Below are positions 50,176-58,735 of a DNA stretch of 64,000 nt, piece after piece. Each line of letters opens with the position of its first letter. Positions within the stretch are counted from its first letter, which is position 1. The notes beneath the pieces were generated by a model, which ran no database searches, was not told the origin of the DNA, and worked only from the letters and a program-made list of their open reading frames with translations. Origin of the DNA: Spirochaetota bacterium (GTDB taxonomy: Bacteria > Spirochaetota > Spirochaetia > Treponematales > Rectinemataceae). Made by a program: the position numbers and the translations under genes. The stretch lies in NCBI GenBank assembly GCA_022711355.1, contig JAKLFE010000005.1, positions 53,331-117,330 on the forward strand, in the 5' to 3' direction.

Positions 50176-51441
50176 CTAGCTCCGTTCCGCGCGGACGCGC
50201 CTGTCCTCGGGCTGGGGCGAGGCCCCGCCGTAGCGCTCCTCGATCCGGGCCCGGTCGACGCGGAAGCCCTCGAGGCTCATGAGGATGCGCTCGGCCCGCG
50301 CGCGCTCGATATCCTGGGGCACGCGCTGCCCGTTGGTAATGTACGAGATCGGCTTGCGGCGCTCCGCCAGGGCCGATACCACGTTGCCGATCCGGTCGGT
50401 CTCGTCGAGCTTGGTGATCACGACGGCCTTGTAGTCGAAGGGCTCGAACTGCCGCATGGCCTGGGCCATGTCGCTCGCCTTGGTCGTCGCCGACAGGGCC
50501 AGGTGGAGCTCGGCGGCCGGGCCGCAGGCGGCGAGGATGCGCTGCATCTCGGCGAGCTTGACCGCGTCCCGGGGGCTCTTGCCCACCGTGTCGACGAGGA
50601 TGAGGTCGGCGTCGGAGTGGAAGGCGATGGTCTTGCGGAGGTCCTCGGCGGTCTCTACGCAGGAGACCGGCACGCCCATGATGCCCCCGTAGGTCTCGAT
50701 CTGCTGCCGGGCGCCGATGCGGTAGTTGTCGATGGTGATCATCCGCACCGACCGCGGCCGCTCGCCGGAGATCCCGACCGAGTAGATCGCCGCGAGCTTG
50801 GCTATGGTGGTGGTCTTGCCGACCCCCGTGGGCCCGACGAGGGCCAGGACGCGGGGCCGGGCCGGCTCGGAGCTCTCCCTCCACAGCTGGAGCGAGTCCC
50901 CGATCCACTCGAGGACCGAGGACTGGACCTCGTCCTCGTCCTCGAGGGCCTCCAAGGTGAAGTCCCGCCGCAGGCGCGCGACCGCCTCGCGCCGGAAGGG
51001 CTCGGAGAAGTCGTTGAGGGCGAGGAGGGCGTCCATGCGGCGGATCGTCGCGTGGTCCTCGGGCTCGGCGGCGGCGCGGGGCATCTCGTCGATGCGCTCC
51101 TTGAGGCCGCGGAGCTCGGCGAGGACCGTCTGCAGGGCCTGGTCGGCCTTGGCCTGCGCCATCGCCGCGGCGGCGGCGGCCGCCTGGCCGGCGGCCGGGG
51201 CGCCCGCGAGGGCGAGGATCTTCCGCTTCTCCTCCTCGAGGTCGGCGGGGGGCCTGCTCTGGGGCCGGGGCTCGGGCCGGAGGTAGCCCGTCACCTCGAC
51301 GCCCTCCCGCGCGAAGAGGCCCATGAAGCCCCCGAGGCGGACGGTCCGGTGCGAGAGCACCTGGGCCGACTCGCCGTACTTGGCGCGGACTTTCTCGAGG
51401 GCCTCGCGCTGCGAGAGAGCCTGCTCGGTGAAGTATTGCAT
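50176..51441 (-). CDS. flhF: Signal-recognition-type GTPase FlhF
   Basis: 421 residues. The N-terminal B region starts MQYFTEQALSQREALEKVRA, which is typical for FlhF, and is followed by an Ala/Gln/Glu-rich linker (about 55-110). The NG domain has the P-loop VLALVGPTGVGKTTTIAKLA (near 200), ITIDNYRIGARQQIETYGGI, LILVDTVGKSPRDAVKLAEM (Val where most have Ala), and VVITKLDETDRIGNVVSALA. FlhF places the first flagellar components at the pole. It lies 3 bp downstream of flhA and 2 bp before flhG in one transcript. Confidence 0.96.
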   Translation of the reverse strand: MQYFTEQALSQREALEKVRAKYGESAQVLSHRTVRLGGFMGLFAREGVEVTGYLRPEPRPQSRPPADLEEEKRKILALAGAPAAGQAAAAAAAMAQAKADQALQTVLAELRGLKERIDEMPRAAAEPEDHATIRRMDALLALNDFSEPFRREAVARLRRDFTLEALEDEDEVQSSVLEWIGDSLQLWRESSEPARPRVLALVGPTGVGKTTTIAKLAAIYSVGISGERPRSVRMITIDNYRIGARQQIETYGGIMGVPVSCVETAEDLRKTIAFHSDADLILVDTVGKSPRDAVKLAEMQRILAACGPAAELHLALSATTKASDMAQAMRQFEPFDYKAVVITKLDETDRIGNVVSALAERRKPISYITNGQRVPQDIERARAERILMSLEGFRVDRARIEERYGGASPQPEDRRVRAERS

Positions 51442-51444
51442 CGC

Positions 51445-53535
51445 CTATCCTTCCAGCTTGATTTCGCCCACCGCCTCGACCCGGGCGTCGGCGACTATCT
51501 CGGGGACCGAGAGCACGACGAGGTCGGGGATCTCCCGCTCCGTGCTCGCCTTGACGAGGGCGCGGGCGCCCTCCGAGCAGAGGATGACCGGGAGCCAGCC
51601 CTTGGCCTGGACCGCCTGGACCGCCCTCGAGAGGGCCTTGATCCACTGCCTCTGCACAGCCGGCTCGAGGGCGGAGACGGCCCCCGCGGGCGTATCGACG
51701 CGGGACTCGATGATCTTCTGCTCGAGGGCCGCGTCGATCGTCAGCACGCGGAGGCTCCGGTCGGCGTCGGCGTACTGGAGGCAGATCTGCCTTCCCAGGG
51801 CCTGCCGCGCCTTCTCGACGAGGAAGCCGGGGTCCTTGGTCACGCCGGCGTAGTCGGCGAGGGTCTCGAGGATGGCCACGACGTTGCGCACCGAGACCTG
51901 CTCTCGCAAGAGGCCCTGGAGGACCTTCTGGATCTCCCCGAGGGAGAGGCGCTTGACCGCGTCCTCCACGACCGCCGGGTAGTCCTTCTTGAGGGCGTCG
52001 AGGATGGCCTGGATCTCCTGGCGGCCGAGGATCTCGGCGGCGTGGCGCTTGATGATGTCGGTGAGGTGGGTCGCCACGATGCTCGGCGCGTCGACGACCG
52101 TGTAGCCCGCGCGCTCGGCGCGGTCCCGCTGCTCCTCGGCGATCCAGAGGGCGGGCAGGTCGAAGGTGGGATCCCGGGTCTTCTCCCCCGGGATCTCCTC
52201 AGAGACGCCGCCGGGGTTGATGGCCAGGTAGTAGCCGAGGCGGATGACGCCCCGGCCCACCTGCACGCCCTTGATCTTGAAGCAGTACTCCGAGGGCTCC
52301 AGGCGCATGTTGTCGATGATGCGGATGCGCGGCACCACGAGGCCCATGTCGAGGGCGCTCTCCTTGCGGATGCGCGTTATGCGCTCGAGGAGATCGGCGC
52401 CCTTGTCCTTGTCCACGAGGGGTATGAGGCCGTAGCCGAGCTCGAGGCTCATGGGATCGAGGGGCACGACCGGCGAGAGCTCGGCCGGCGCCTCGGCCTT
52501 CCGGCCGGCGCCGGCGGCGGCGAGCCGCGCCTTCTCGGCCTCGTCCGCGTGCCTGCGCGTGAGGCGGATCCCGACGAAGGCGAGGAGGGCGGCCATCGGC
52601 AGGAGGACGTACCAGGGGAAGCCGGGCAGGATGGAGAGCAAGGAGAGCACCGCGGCGGCGACGATGTAGATCTTGGCGTTCTGCGAGAACTGCCTGGTCA
52701 CGTCCCGGCCGAAGGTGCCCTCGGAATTCGCGCGGGTGACGATGATGCCGGTCGCCGTCGAGACGAGGAGGGCCGGCAGCTGGGACAGGAGGCCGTCGCC
52801 GATGGTGAGGGCGGTATAGGTGGCGATGGCGGTCTGGAAGCCCTCCTTATGGAGGGCCATGCCGATGATGAAGCCGCCGACGAGGTCGATCACCGAGATG
52901 AAGATGCCCACCTTGACGTTGCCGGAGATGAACTTCGAGGCGCCGTCCATCTGGCCGTAGAAGTCGACCTCGCGCTGGACCTCGGCCTTGCGCCTGAGCG
53001 CCTCCTCCTCGGTGATGGAGCCCGAGTTGTACTCGGCGTCGATGGACATCTGCTTGCCCGGCAGGCCGTCGAGGGTGAAGCGGGCGGCCACCTCGGCGAT
53101 GCGCGTCGCGCCCTTGGTGATGACGATGGCCTGCACGGCGATGATGATGATGAAGATGATGAAGCCGATGACCAGGCCCTCGGCCCCGCCCGTCCCGACG
53201 ACGAAGGAGGCGAAGGCGCGGATGAGCTTGCCGTCGAAGGCCGAGCCTTTCGTGAGGATGAGCCTGGTCGAGGATATGTTCAGGGCGAGGCCGAAGACCG
53301 TCGTCACGAGGAGCATGGTCGGGAAGATGGAGAACTCGGTCGCCTTCCTCGTGTACAGGACGATGAGGATGATGAGTATGCCCATCGTCAGGTTGAGGGC
53401 GAGGAGCACGTCCAGGAGGACCGCGGGCACCGGGACGATGATCATGAGGACCACGGCGATCGTCGCCACGGCGACCGCGAGGTCCGAGGGGTTGGACAGG
53501 AGGCTGTCCCGAACGAGGCGCTGGGTGTCCGCCAT
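51445..53535 (-). CDS. flhA: Flagellar export apparatus protein FlhA
   Basis: 696 residues, standard length. Eight hydrophobic helices in the first 320 residues, with the conserved FHIPEP-region core: VTTVFGLALNISSTRLILTK, GLVIGFIIFIIIIAVQAIVI followed by TKGATRIAEVAARFTLDGLP and GKQMSIDAEYNSGSITEEEA. The cytoplasmic part (about 340-696) forms the nonameric ring docking chaperone-substrate complexes. FlhA is the main ion channel and docking platform of the flagellar type III export gate. It is 20 bp from flhB and 3 bp from flhF. Confidence 0.97.
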   Translation of the reverse strand: MADTQRLVRDSLLSNPSDLAVAVATIAVVLMIIVPVPAVLLDVLLALNLTMGILIILIVLYTRKATEFSIFPTMLLVTTVFGLALNISSTRLILTKGSAFDGKLIRAFASFVVGTGGAEGLVIGFIIFIIIIAVQAIVITKGATRIAEVAARFTLDGLPGKQMSIDAEYNSGSITEEEALRRKAEVQREVDFYGQMDGASKFISGNVKVGIFISVIDLVGGFIIGMALHKEGFQTAIATYTALTIGDGLLSQLPALLVSTATGIIVTRANSEGTFGRDVTRQFSQNAKIYIVAAAVLSLLSILPGFPWYVLLPMAALLAFVGIRLTRRHADEAEKARLAAAGAGRKAEAPAELSPVVPLDPMSLELGYGLIPLVDKDKGADLLERITRIRKESALDMGLVVPRIRIIDNMRLEPSEYCFKIKGVQVGRGVIRLGYYLAINPGGVSEEIPGEKTRDPTFDLPALWIAEEQRDRAERAGYTVVDAPSIVATHLTDIIKRHAAEILGRQEIQAILDALKKDYPAVVEDAVKRLSLGEIQKVLQGLLREQVSVRNVVAILETLADYAGVTKDPGFLVEKARQALGRQICLQYADADRSLRVLTIDAALEQKIIESRVDTPAGAVSALEPAVQRQWIKALSRAVQAVQAKGWLPVILCSEGARALVKASTEREIPDLVVLSVPEIVADARVEAVGEIKLEG

Positions 53536-53555
53536 CTATCGCCTTCCTCCGCGCG

Positions 53556-54734
53556 TCATAGTCCGGCTCCCGCCGCCGCCGGCTCGGCGCCCGCGGCGCC
53601 CTCGCCCGCGAAGGGGCCACCTTGGGCCGAGCCTCCCGCGGCGGCGCTGTACACGTGGGCGAGGACGGCGGCTATGGCCTGGTAGTACTTCTCGGGAATA
53701 GCGTCGCCGATCTCGACCTCGGCGTAGAGGGCCCGCGCCAGGGGCCGGTTCTCCACCAGGGGGACGCCGTTCTCCTCGGCGATCCGCCTGATGCGGAGAG
53801 CGACCTCGTCCTGGCCCTTGGCCGTGACCAGGGGCGCGGCCATGCGCTCGCGGTCCCACTCGAGGGCGACGGCGAAGTGGGTCGGGTTCGTGATGACCAC
53901 GTCGGCCTTGGGCACGTTGGCCGCCATGTTGCGGGCGAGGAGCTCCCGCATGCGCTCGCGCAGGCGGCTCTTGACCAGGGGGTCGCCCTCCTGCATCTTG
54001 CGCTCCTCCTTGACCTCCTCCTTGGACATCTTCATGGTCTCCATGAACTGCCGGCGCTGGAAGAGGTAGTCGGGGATCGCCAGGGCGAGGAGGGCCACGG
54101 CGACCTCGACGACGAGGCGCAACGCGAGGGAGCCCACCAGGGCGACCGACTCCCAGAAGGAGGCGGCGAAGGAGGTTATGAGCTTGGACATCTCGCCCTT
54201 GATCGTGATATAGGCGATGAAGCCGATGATGGCGACCTTGATGAGGGCCTTGGCCAGGTTGAAGAGGGCCTCGGTCGAGAACATGGTCCTTTTAAGGTAC
54301 TGTCCGAAGCGCGGCACGATGCGCGAGAAGTCGGGGGTGATCGGCTTGACCGTGAAGAGGAAGCCGACCTGGAGGAGGTTGGAGCCGAGGGCGGCGACGA
54401 GGGCGACCAGGGCGATGGGCAGGGCCAGCTTGGCGAAGTAGGAGAAGAAGGCCGCCGCGAGGGGGCCGGCCTCGGTGGCCACGTCGACCTGGCCTACCTG
54501 CGAGAAGTAGAAGCGCAGCATCTCGGCGAGGGTCCTTCCGTAGTATGGCGCGAGGAGGAGGAGGGCCACGGCCGGGAGGAGGAGGCCCATGGCCCCGATG
54601 AGCTCCTGGCTCTTGGCTACCTTGCCTTCCTCTCGGGCCTTGCGGAGCTTGTACTCGGAAGGCTCCTCGGTCCGCCCCTCGTCCTCGGCCGCGAACCACT
54701 GTAGGTGAATGAAGGATGGGCTAGGCGGCTGCAT
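53556..54734 (-). CDS. flhB: Flagellar export switch protein FlhB
   Basis: 392 residues from ATG 54734; the frame stays open upstream through repeat copy 3 and into fliR's other frame, which is accidental. Four membrane helices (about 45-210), then the cytoplasmic switch domain with the self-cleavage site NPTH in ADVVITNPTHFAVALEWDRE, and DEVALRIRRIAEENGVPLVE, NRPLARALY. Cleavage between Asn and Pro switches export from hook to filament substrates. The N-terminus starts with MQPPSPSFIHLQWFAAEDEG, a short extension before the usual EEPSEYKLRKAREEG. The last 25 residues are Gly/Ala-rich. The nearby gap to fliR is the only long one in the operon. Confidence 0.96.
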   Translation of the reverse strand: MQPPSPSFIHLQWFAAEDEGRTEEPSEYKLRKAREEGKVAKSQELIGAMGLLLPAVALLLLAPYYGRTLAEMLRFYFSQVGQVDVATEAGPLAAAFFSYFAKLALPIALVALVAALGSNLLQVGFLFTVKPITPDFSRIVPRFGQYLKRTMFSTEALFNLAKALIKVAIIGFIAYITIKGEMSKLITSFAASFWESVALVGSLALRLVVEVAVALLALAIPDYLFQRRQFMETMKMSKEEVKEERKMQEGDPLVKSRLRERMRELLARNMAANVPKADVVITNPTHFAVALEWDRERMAAPLVTAKGQDEVALRIRRIAEENGVPLVENRPLARALYAEVEIGDAIPEKYYQAIAAVLAHVYSAAAGGSAQGGPFAGEGAAGAEPAAAGAGL

Positions 54735-54753
54735 GGGTTCATCAAGGAAGTGA

Positions 54754-54911
54754 ACCACAGAGGCACAGAGGCACAGAGAAGAGGAAGAGAAGGAGGAATT
54801 GCAACGAATCGGGGATAGAACATCGCATCGATCCTCGATCTTCGCCATCAGCCGGTATCCTTCCTTCTCTATCTTCTCATTCTTCCCTCTGTGTCTCTGT
54901 GCCTCTGTGGT
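54754..54911. repeat. Dispersed inverted repeat, copy 3 (CACAGAGG type), inside the flagellar operon
   Basis: The left arm (54754-54793) starts ACCACAGAGGCACAGAGGCA and runs into AGAGGAAGAGAAGGA; the right arm (54862-54911) is TCCTTCTCT... ending GTGCCTCTGTGGT, its near-perfect reverse complement at both ends. The 68-base centre between the arms is not related to the other copies. It occupies nearly all of the 203-bp gap between fliR and flhB. Transcribed, it can form a long stem. Confidence 0.88.
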
Positions 54912-54937
54912 CGGATTTTCCTTCCGTGCGCAGTATC

Positions 54938-55717
54938 TCATAACGCGCCCCCCACGAGGATGCCGAGGTCGTTGAAGCCGGCCTCGACGAGGCGCGAGAA
55001 GGCCTCCATCATGAAGGGCAGGGCGACCACGAGGAGGACGTAGGTCACGGTCAGCGTGATCGGGAAGCCCTCGGTCAGGAGGTTCATCTGCGGCGCCGCC
55101 TTGGAAAGCAGGCCCAGCGCGATGGTGAGCACGAAGAGGGTGCCGAGCACGGGCATCGCGAGGATGAGGGATTGCTGGAAGAGGGCCCCGGTCGAGCGCA
55201 GGAGGAAGCTCACGAGGTCGTTCCGCCGCGGCACCAGGTCGATGGCGCGCATGGCGCGGAAGGAGCCCTGGACGCCGACGACGAAGAGCTTCTGGAAGCC
55301 CTGGGTCGACACGAAGATGAACATGGCGATCAGGTTGAGGAACTGGCCCATGAGGGGGTTCTCCGTCTCGGCCAGGGGGTCGTAGGTCTCCGAGGCGCCG
55401 AAGCCGATCTGCACCGAGAAGAACTGCCCCGCGGTGACGAAGGCCGAGTAGAGGACCGAGAGGAAGAAGCCCATGATCAGGCCTATGGCCGCCTCTCCCG
55501 CGAGGAGGAGGCCGTAGGCGGCCCCGTCGGCGGGGAGGGCGTAGCCCGCGGCCTTGACCGAGGGGAAGACGGCCGAGGCCGCGAAGCCGGCCAGCCCGAT
55601 CTTGGCCACCTGGGGCACGCTCGAGCCCGAGAGGAGGGGAGCCACCTCGATCATCGCGAGGCAGCGGGCGGCGATGAGGAGGAAGAGGTTCCAGTCTCCG
55701 AAGGGCCAGGGGTTCAC
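54938..55717 (-). CDS. fliR: Flagellar export apparatus protein FliR
   Basis: 259 residues with six hydrophobic helices. Recognised by WNLFLLIAARCLAMIEVAPL at the start, VGFGASETYDPLAETENPLM-type sequence (QIGFGASETYDPLAETENPL) and KAAPQMNLLTEGFPITLTVT near the end, all conserved in FliR. FliR with FliP and FliQ forms the export gate in the membrane. It follows fliQ by 6 bp. Unlike the other junctions in this operon, its 3' side is separated from flhB by 203 bp of repeat. Confidence 0.95.
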   Translation of the reverse strand: MNPWPFGDWNLFLLIAARCLAMIEVAPLLSGSSVPQVAKIGLAGFAASAVFPSVKAAGYALPADGAAYGLLLAGEAAIGLIMGFFLSVLYSAFVTAGQFFSVQIGFGASETYDPLAETENPLMGQFLNLIAMFIFVSTQGFQKLFVVGVQGSFRAMRAIDLVPRRNDLVSFLLRSTGALFQQSLILAMPVLGTLFVLTIALGLLSKAAPQMNLLTEGFPITLTVTYVLLVVALPFMMEAFSRLVEAGFNDLGILVGGAL

Positions 55718-55723
55718 GGCTCG

Positions 55724-55993
55724 CTACCTCGCCATCTGCGGGATCATGGCGAAGAGATCCCTCGTGTACTGCTCGAGGCTGCCGAACATCCATCCCCCCA
55801 GGAGGGCGAGGACGAGCATGATGGCGGCTATCTTGGGCACGAAGGTCAGGGTCTGCTCCTGGATCGAGGTCGTCGCCTGGAGTATGGACACGACGAGGCC
55901 GACGACCATGGCCACGAGGAGGACGGGCGAGGCCAGGACGAGGATCTCCAGGATGCCGCCGCGGAGGAGGGAGACCGCGTCGCCGACGCTCAT
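55724..55993 (-). CDS. fliQ: Flagellar export apparatus protein FliQ
   Basis: 89 residues, two membrane helices (about 15-38 and 53-73). The sequence ILVLASPVLLVAMVVGLVVS followed by ILQATTSIQEQTLTFVPKIA is the FliQ signature. Four FliQ subunits join five FliP and one FliR in the export gate. It starts 13 bp after the fliP stop and ends 6 bp before fliR. Confidence 0.97.
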   Translation of the reverse strand: MSVGDAVSLLRGGILEILVLASPVLLVAMVVGLVVSILQATTSIQEQTLTFVPKIAAIMLVLALLGGWMFGSLEQYTRDLFAMIPQMAR

Positions 55994-56006
55994 GCTCCGC
56001 CCCCGC

Positions 56007-56825
56007 TCACAGGAAGGACCTCACGAGCTGCTGGGTCAGGAGGCCCCAGCCGTCGACGAGGACGAAGAGGACGAGCTTGAAGGGCATGGAGATCATGACC
56101 GGCGGGAGCATGATCATGCCCATGGACATGAGGATGGAGGCCACCACCATGTCGATGATGATGAAGGGTATGTACAGGAGGATGCCTATCTTGAAGGCCA
56201 CCGTCAGCTCGTTGAGGATGAAGGAGGGCACGAGGACGTAGGTGGGCACGTCGGCCAGGGTCGCGGGCTTGGGCAGGCCCCGCATGGACATGAAGAGCCT
56301 GATGTTCTCGGGATTGGCCTGTAGCTGCTTGTACATGAACAGGCGCAGGGGCCGCTCGGCCGCCCGGTAGGCCTCCTCGACGCCGATCGTCCCATCGGAC
56401 ATGGGCTTGATGGAATCGGCGTACATGGTCTGGAAGGTCGGCCACATGATGAAGACCGTGAGGAAGAGGGAGATGCCCATGAGGACCTGGTTGGGCGGGA
56501 CCTGCTGGAGCGACAGGGCCCGCTTCACGAAGTCGAGGACGATGGAGACGCGCAGGAAGCTCGTCAGGAGTATGAGGAGGCTCGGCGCGAGGGAGATGGC
56601 GGTGAGGAGGAGGAGGACCTGCATCGAGAAGGCGACTTCCCGGCCCGTCTGGGGATTGCGGACGCGCAGGTCGACCAGGGGGACGAGGGGCACGGGCGTC
56701 AGGGTCGCGCTCTGGTTCGAGCGCACTGCCGGACGGCCCTGGGCCGGGGCGGGCGCCTGCGCGGCCTGGGCCGAGAGGGCGGCCGCGCCGAGGAGGAGGG
56801 CCAGGAGGATCGATAGCCGCCTCAT
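56007..56825 (-). CDS. fliP: Flagellar export apparatus protein FliP
   Basis: 272 residues from ATG 56825, overlapping the fliO stop by ATGA. A cleavable signal peptide (MRRLSILLALLLGAAALSAQ) as usual for FliP, a short Pro/Gln-rich periplasmic stretch, then four membrane helices. Conserved: LLLLTAISLAPSLLILLTSF, LRVSIVLDFVKRALSLQQVP, PNQVLMGISLFLTVFIMWP, and IPFIIIDMVVASILMSMGM with MLPPVMISMPFKLVLFVLVD. Five copies form the ring of the export gate. Confidence 0.97.
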   Translation of the reverse strand: MRRLSILLALLLGAAALSAQAAQAPAPAQGRPAVRSNQSATLTPVPLVPLVDLRVRNPQTGREVAFSMQVLLLLTAISLAPSLLILLTSFLRVSIVLDFVKRALSLQQVPPNQVLMGISLFLTVFIMWPTFQTMYADSIKPMSDGTIGVEEAYRAAERPLRLFMYKQLQANPENIRLFMSMRGLPKPATLADVPTYVLVPSFILNELTVAFKIGILLYIPFIIIDMVVASILMSMGMIMLPPVMISMPFKLVLFVLVDGWGLLTQQLVRSFL

Positions 56826-57469
56826 AGCCGGTCCTGGAATTTGCGGAGCCGCTCCCGCTGCCCCGCGAGGAAATCGCCCCGGGCGCCGGGCCCGGCCTCC
56901 GGGCCGCGGCCCTCCCCTCGCCTGCCCTTGCCCCCGAGCATGGAGCCCAGGAGCTCGGCGAAGGCGGGCCGGCCCGCCTGGGGGCCCTGCGAGGCCCGCA
57001 GGGCGAGGGCGTCCAGGTATTCCCTGTCCTCGACCTCCGCGATGAGCGAAACCGAGCCCTCGGCCGAGCCCAGGAGGTAGGCCTTGGAGCCCAGGGAGAC
57101 GACATGGAGGGACCTGCCCGCGCCGAGGGCCGCGGAGGCGAGTACCTTGATGGAGGACTCGCCGCCCGCGGGGGCCCGGCCCAGGCGCCTCAGGAAGCGC
57201 ACGACCAAGTAGATCGCGCAGAGGACGAGCGCGAGGACGAAAACCATGCGGAGGAAATAGGTGAGTGTGGCGGAACCCGGGGCGGACGAGGCTCCGGGAA
57301 TCGTGGCGGGGCGGTCCTCGAAAGCGAGCGCGGTCTCGTCCACTGCTTGGGCCGTCCCCACGGCTTCGGCGGTGGCTCCCCGCGCTGCGTTCGGCACGCT
57401 TTGCGCGAAGGCGACCGCGCCGCCTGCGAGCGCCGCGAGCGCGCACAGGACGAGCGCTATACGTTTCAA
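56822..57469 (-). CDS. fliO: Flagellar biosynthesis protein FliO (FliZ in treponeme naming)
   Basis: 215 residues. Signal peptide (MKRIALVLCALAALAGGAVA), a poorly conserved periplasmic stretch to about 70, one membrane helix (LRMVFVLALVLCAIYLVVRF, about 73-92), then the small FliO cytoplasmic domain (IKVLASAALGAGRSLHVVSL, GSKAYLLGSAEGSVSLIAEV) and an Arg/Gly-rich tail. FliO helps FliP rings assemble. It has its own promoter upstream (57494-57522) and ends coupled to fliP. Confidence 0.9.
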   Translation of the reverse strand: MKRIALVLCALAALAGGAVAFAQSVPNAARGATAEAVGTAQAVDETALAFEDRPATIPGASSAPGSATLTYFLRMVFVLALVLCAIYLVVRFLRRLGRAPAGGESSIKVLASAALGAGRSLHVVSLGSKAYLLGSAEGSVSLIAEVEDREYLDALALRASQGPQAGRPAFAELLGSMLGGKGRRGEGRGPEAGPGARGDFLAGQRERLRKFQDRL

Positions 57470-57493
57470 AAGACCCCTCCCAATCGCACTGAC

Positions 57494-57522
57494 ATTCTAG
57501 TGCAACGGGAGGAGGAAAGCAA
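57494..57522 (-). promoter_or_regulatory. Internal promoter before fliO
   Basis: On the minus strand TTGCTT (57517-57522) and TAGAAT (57494-57499) are 17 bp apart, about 25 bp before ATG 57469, with GGGAGGGG as ribosome site. It lies in the 90-bp gap after fliN and could drive the export-gate genes separately. Confidence 0.6.
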
Positions 57523-57559
57523 GCGTTATTTCGTAAGCGGGTAAAATTTTAAGCGAAAA

Positions 57560-58735
57560 TCAGCCCATGTCGGCCATGCGCTCCATCGGAGAGACGATCT
57601 CGGTGACGCGCACGCCGAAATTCTCGTCGATGACGACGACCTCGCCCTTGGCGATGAGCTTATGGTTCACGAGTATGTCGACGGCCTCTCCGGCGAGCTT
57701 GTCGAGGGCGATGATCGTGCCCTCGCCCATGCCGAGGATCTCCTTGATGAGCTTCCTCGTGCGGCCGAGCTCGACCGTCATCTCCATGTAGACGTCCATG
57801 ATCAGGCCGATGTTCCCCGACTCGGGGCTGGCCTGCTGCATCTGGAGGTTCGCGAACTGGACCGGCTGGACGTTGGGGGGATTCATGCCCCCGAAGCTCG
57901 GGCCGCCCATCATGCCTCCGGGGAAGCCCATGCCCCCCATGCCTCCCATCTGGGCCCCGGCCATGCCGCCGAAGCCCTGCATGCCGCCCATCTGCGCGGC
58001 CCCGAAGGCTTGGCCGCCCATCCCGCCGCCCATCGAGGCCTGGGACGCGGGGAGGCCGCCGCCCATCGAGGCCAGGACGTCGCGGACGAAGGACAGGGCG
58101 AAGACCTCGACGAGGCGCTGGGGCGCCTCCTCGCCGATCTGCATCTGGTAGGTGGCGCGGATGAAGTCGCCCGAGGGCAGGCGGGCCATGGCCTTGGGGC
58201 CGAAGGCGCCCTCGGCCACGCCGGCCTGGATGTTGCGGTTCCCCGTCTTCTCGGATATGAGGGTGATCTCCGTGCCGGTGAGGGTGGAGACGCACTCCTG
58301 CACGGCGGAGGTAGCCATCTCGTCGAGCTCGGCGAGGCTGTCGTCCTTGTTGGCGAGGGAGGCGATCCTGAGGGCGGCGTCCTTGGCCAGGATGAAGGCG
58401 TGGTCGCCGGGGAGGGAGCCCTCGAAGGTGACGCCGATGGCGAGGACCTCCTCGGGGAGGTCCCGGAGCAGGCCGTCCCGGTTGGCGCCCTCCACGACGG
58501 GGCTCCCGAGGGTGACGGGGAGGCCGGTGATCATGGAGAGGTTCTGGGACTGGGTCCCTATGGCGGAATCGAGGATGGCCTTGAAGGCCTGGGCGACCTG
58601 GGGCGGGACCGAGGAACCGGAGCGGGCGGCCGCCTGGGGGGCTGCGGCGGGGCCGGCGCCCCCGGGGGCCGGGCCGCCGTCGAGGCCGGCGAGGAGGGAG
58701 TCTATCTCTTCCTGCGAGAGGGCGCCGTCACTCAT
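57560..58735 (-). CDS. fliY: Flagellar switch protein FliN/FliY with Gly/Met-rich linker
   Basis: 391 residues. The N-terminal MSDGALSQEEIDSLLAGLDG is the short CheY-P-binding type motif shared with FliM. Residues about 45-215 look like a CheC/FliY-type domain (LAELDEMATSAVQECVSTLT, GTEITLISEKTGNRNIQAGV). A low-complexity Gly/Met linker (about 222-285, with many GGM units) leads to the SpoA domain (LIMDVYMEMTVELGRTRKLI, KEILGMGEGTIIALDKLAGE, VVVIDENFGVRVTEIV), which forms the C-ring base. It overlaps the fliM stop by 8 bp. The switch complex sets rotation direction. Confidence 0.95.
   Translation of the reverse strand: MSDGALSQEEIDSLLAGLDGGPAPGGAGPAAAPQAAARSGSSVPPQVAQAFKAILDSAIGTQSQNLSMITGLPVTLGSPVVEGANRDGLLRDLPEEVLAIGVTFEGSLPGDHAFILAKDAALRIASLANKDDSLAELDEMATSAVQECVSTLTGTEITLISEKTGNRNIQAGVAEGAFGPKAMARLPSGDFIRATYQMQIGEEAPQRLVEVFALSFVRDVLASMGGGLPASQASMGGGMGGQAFGAAQMGGMQGFGGMAGAQMGGMGGMGFPGGMMGGPSFGGMNPPNVQPVQFANLQMQQASPESGNIGLIMDVYMEMTVELGRTRKLIKEILGMGEGTIIALDKLAGEAVDILVNHKLIAKGEVVVIDENFGVRVTEIVSPMERMADMG

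Noticed and set aside
49259..51646. A long frame ending in FlhG that covers flhF
   Set aside because: Only the last 304 codons are protein-like; flhF in another frame is clear, and ATG 50173 is the natural flhG start.
53556..55793. A fused FliR-FlhB protein of 745 residues
   Set aside because: The frame passes through the inverted repeat and an alternate frame of fliR; separate good frames exist for fliR and flhB, so this is read-through of GC-rich sequence.
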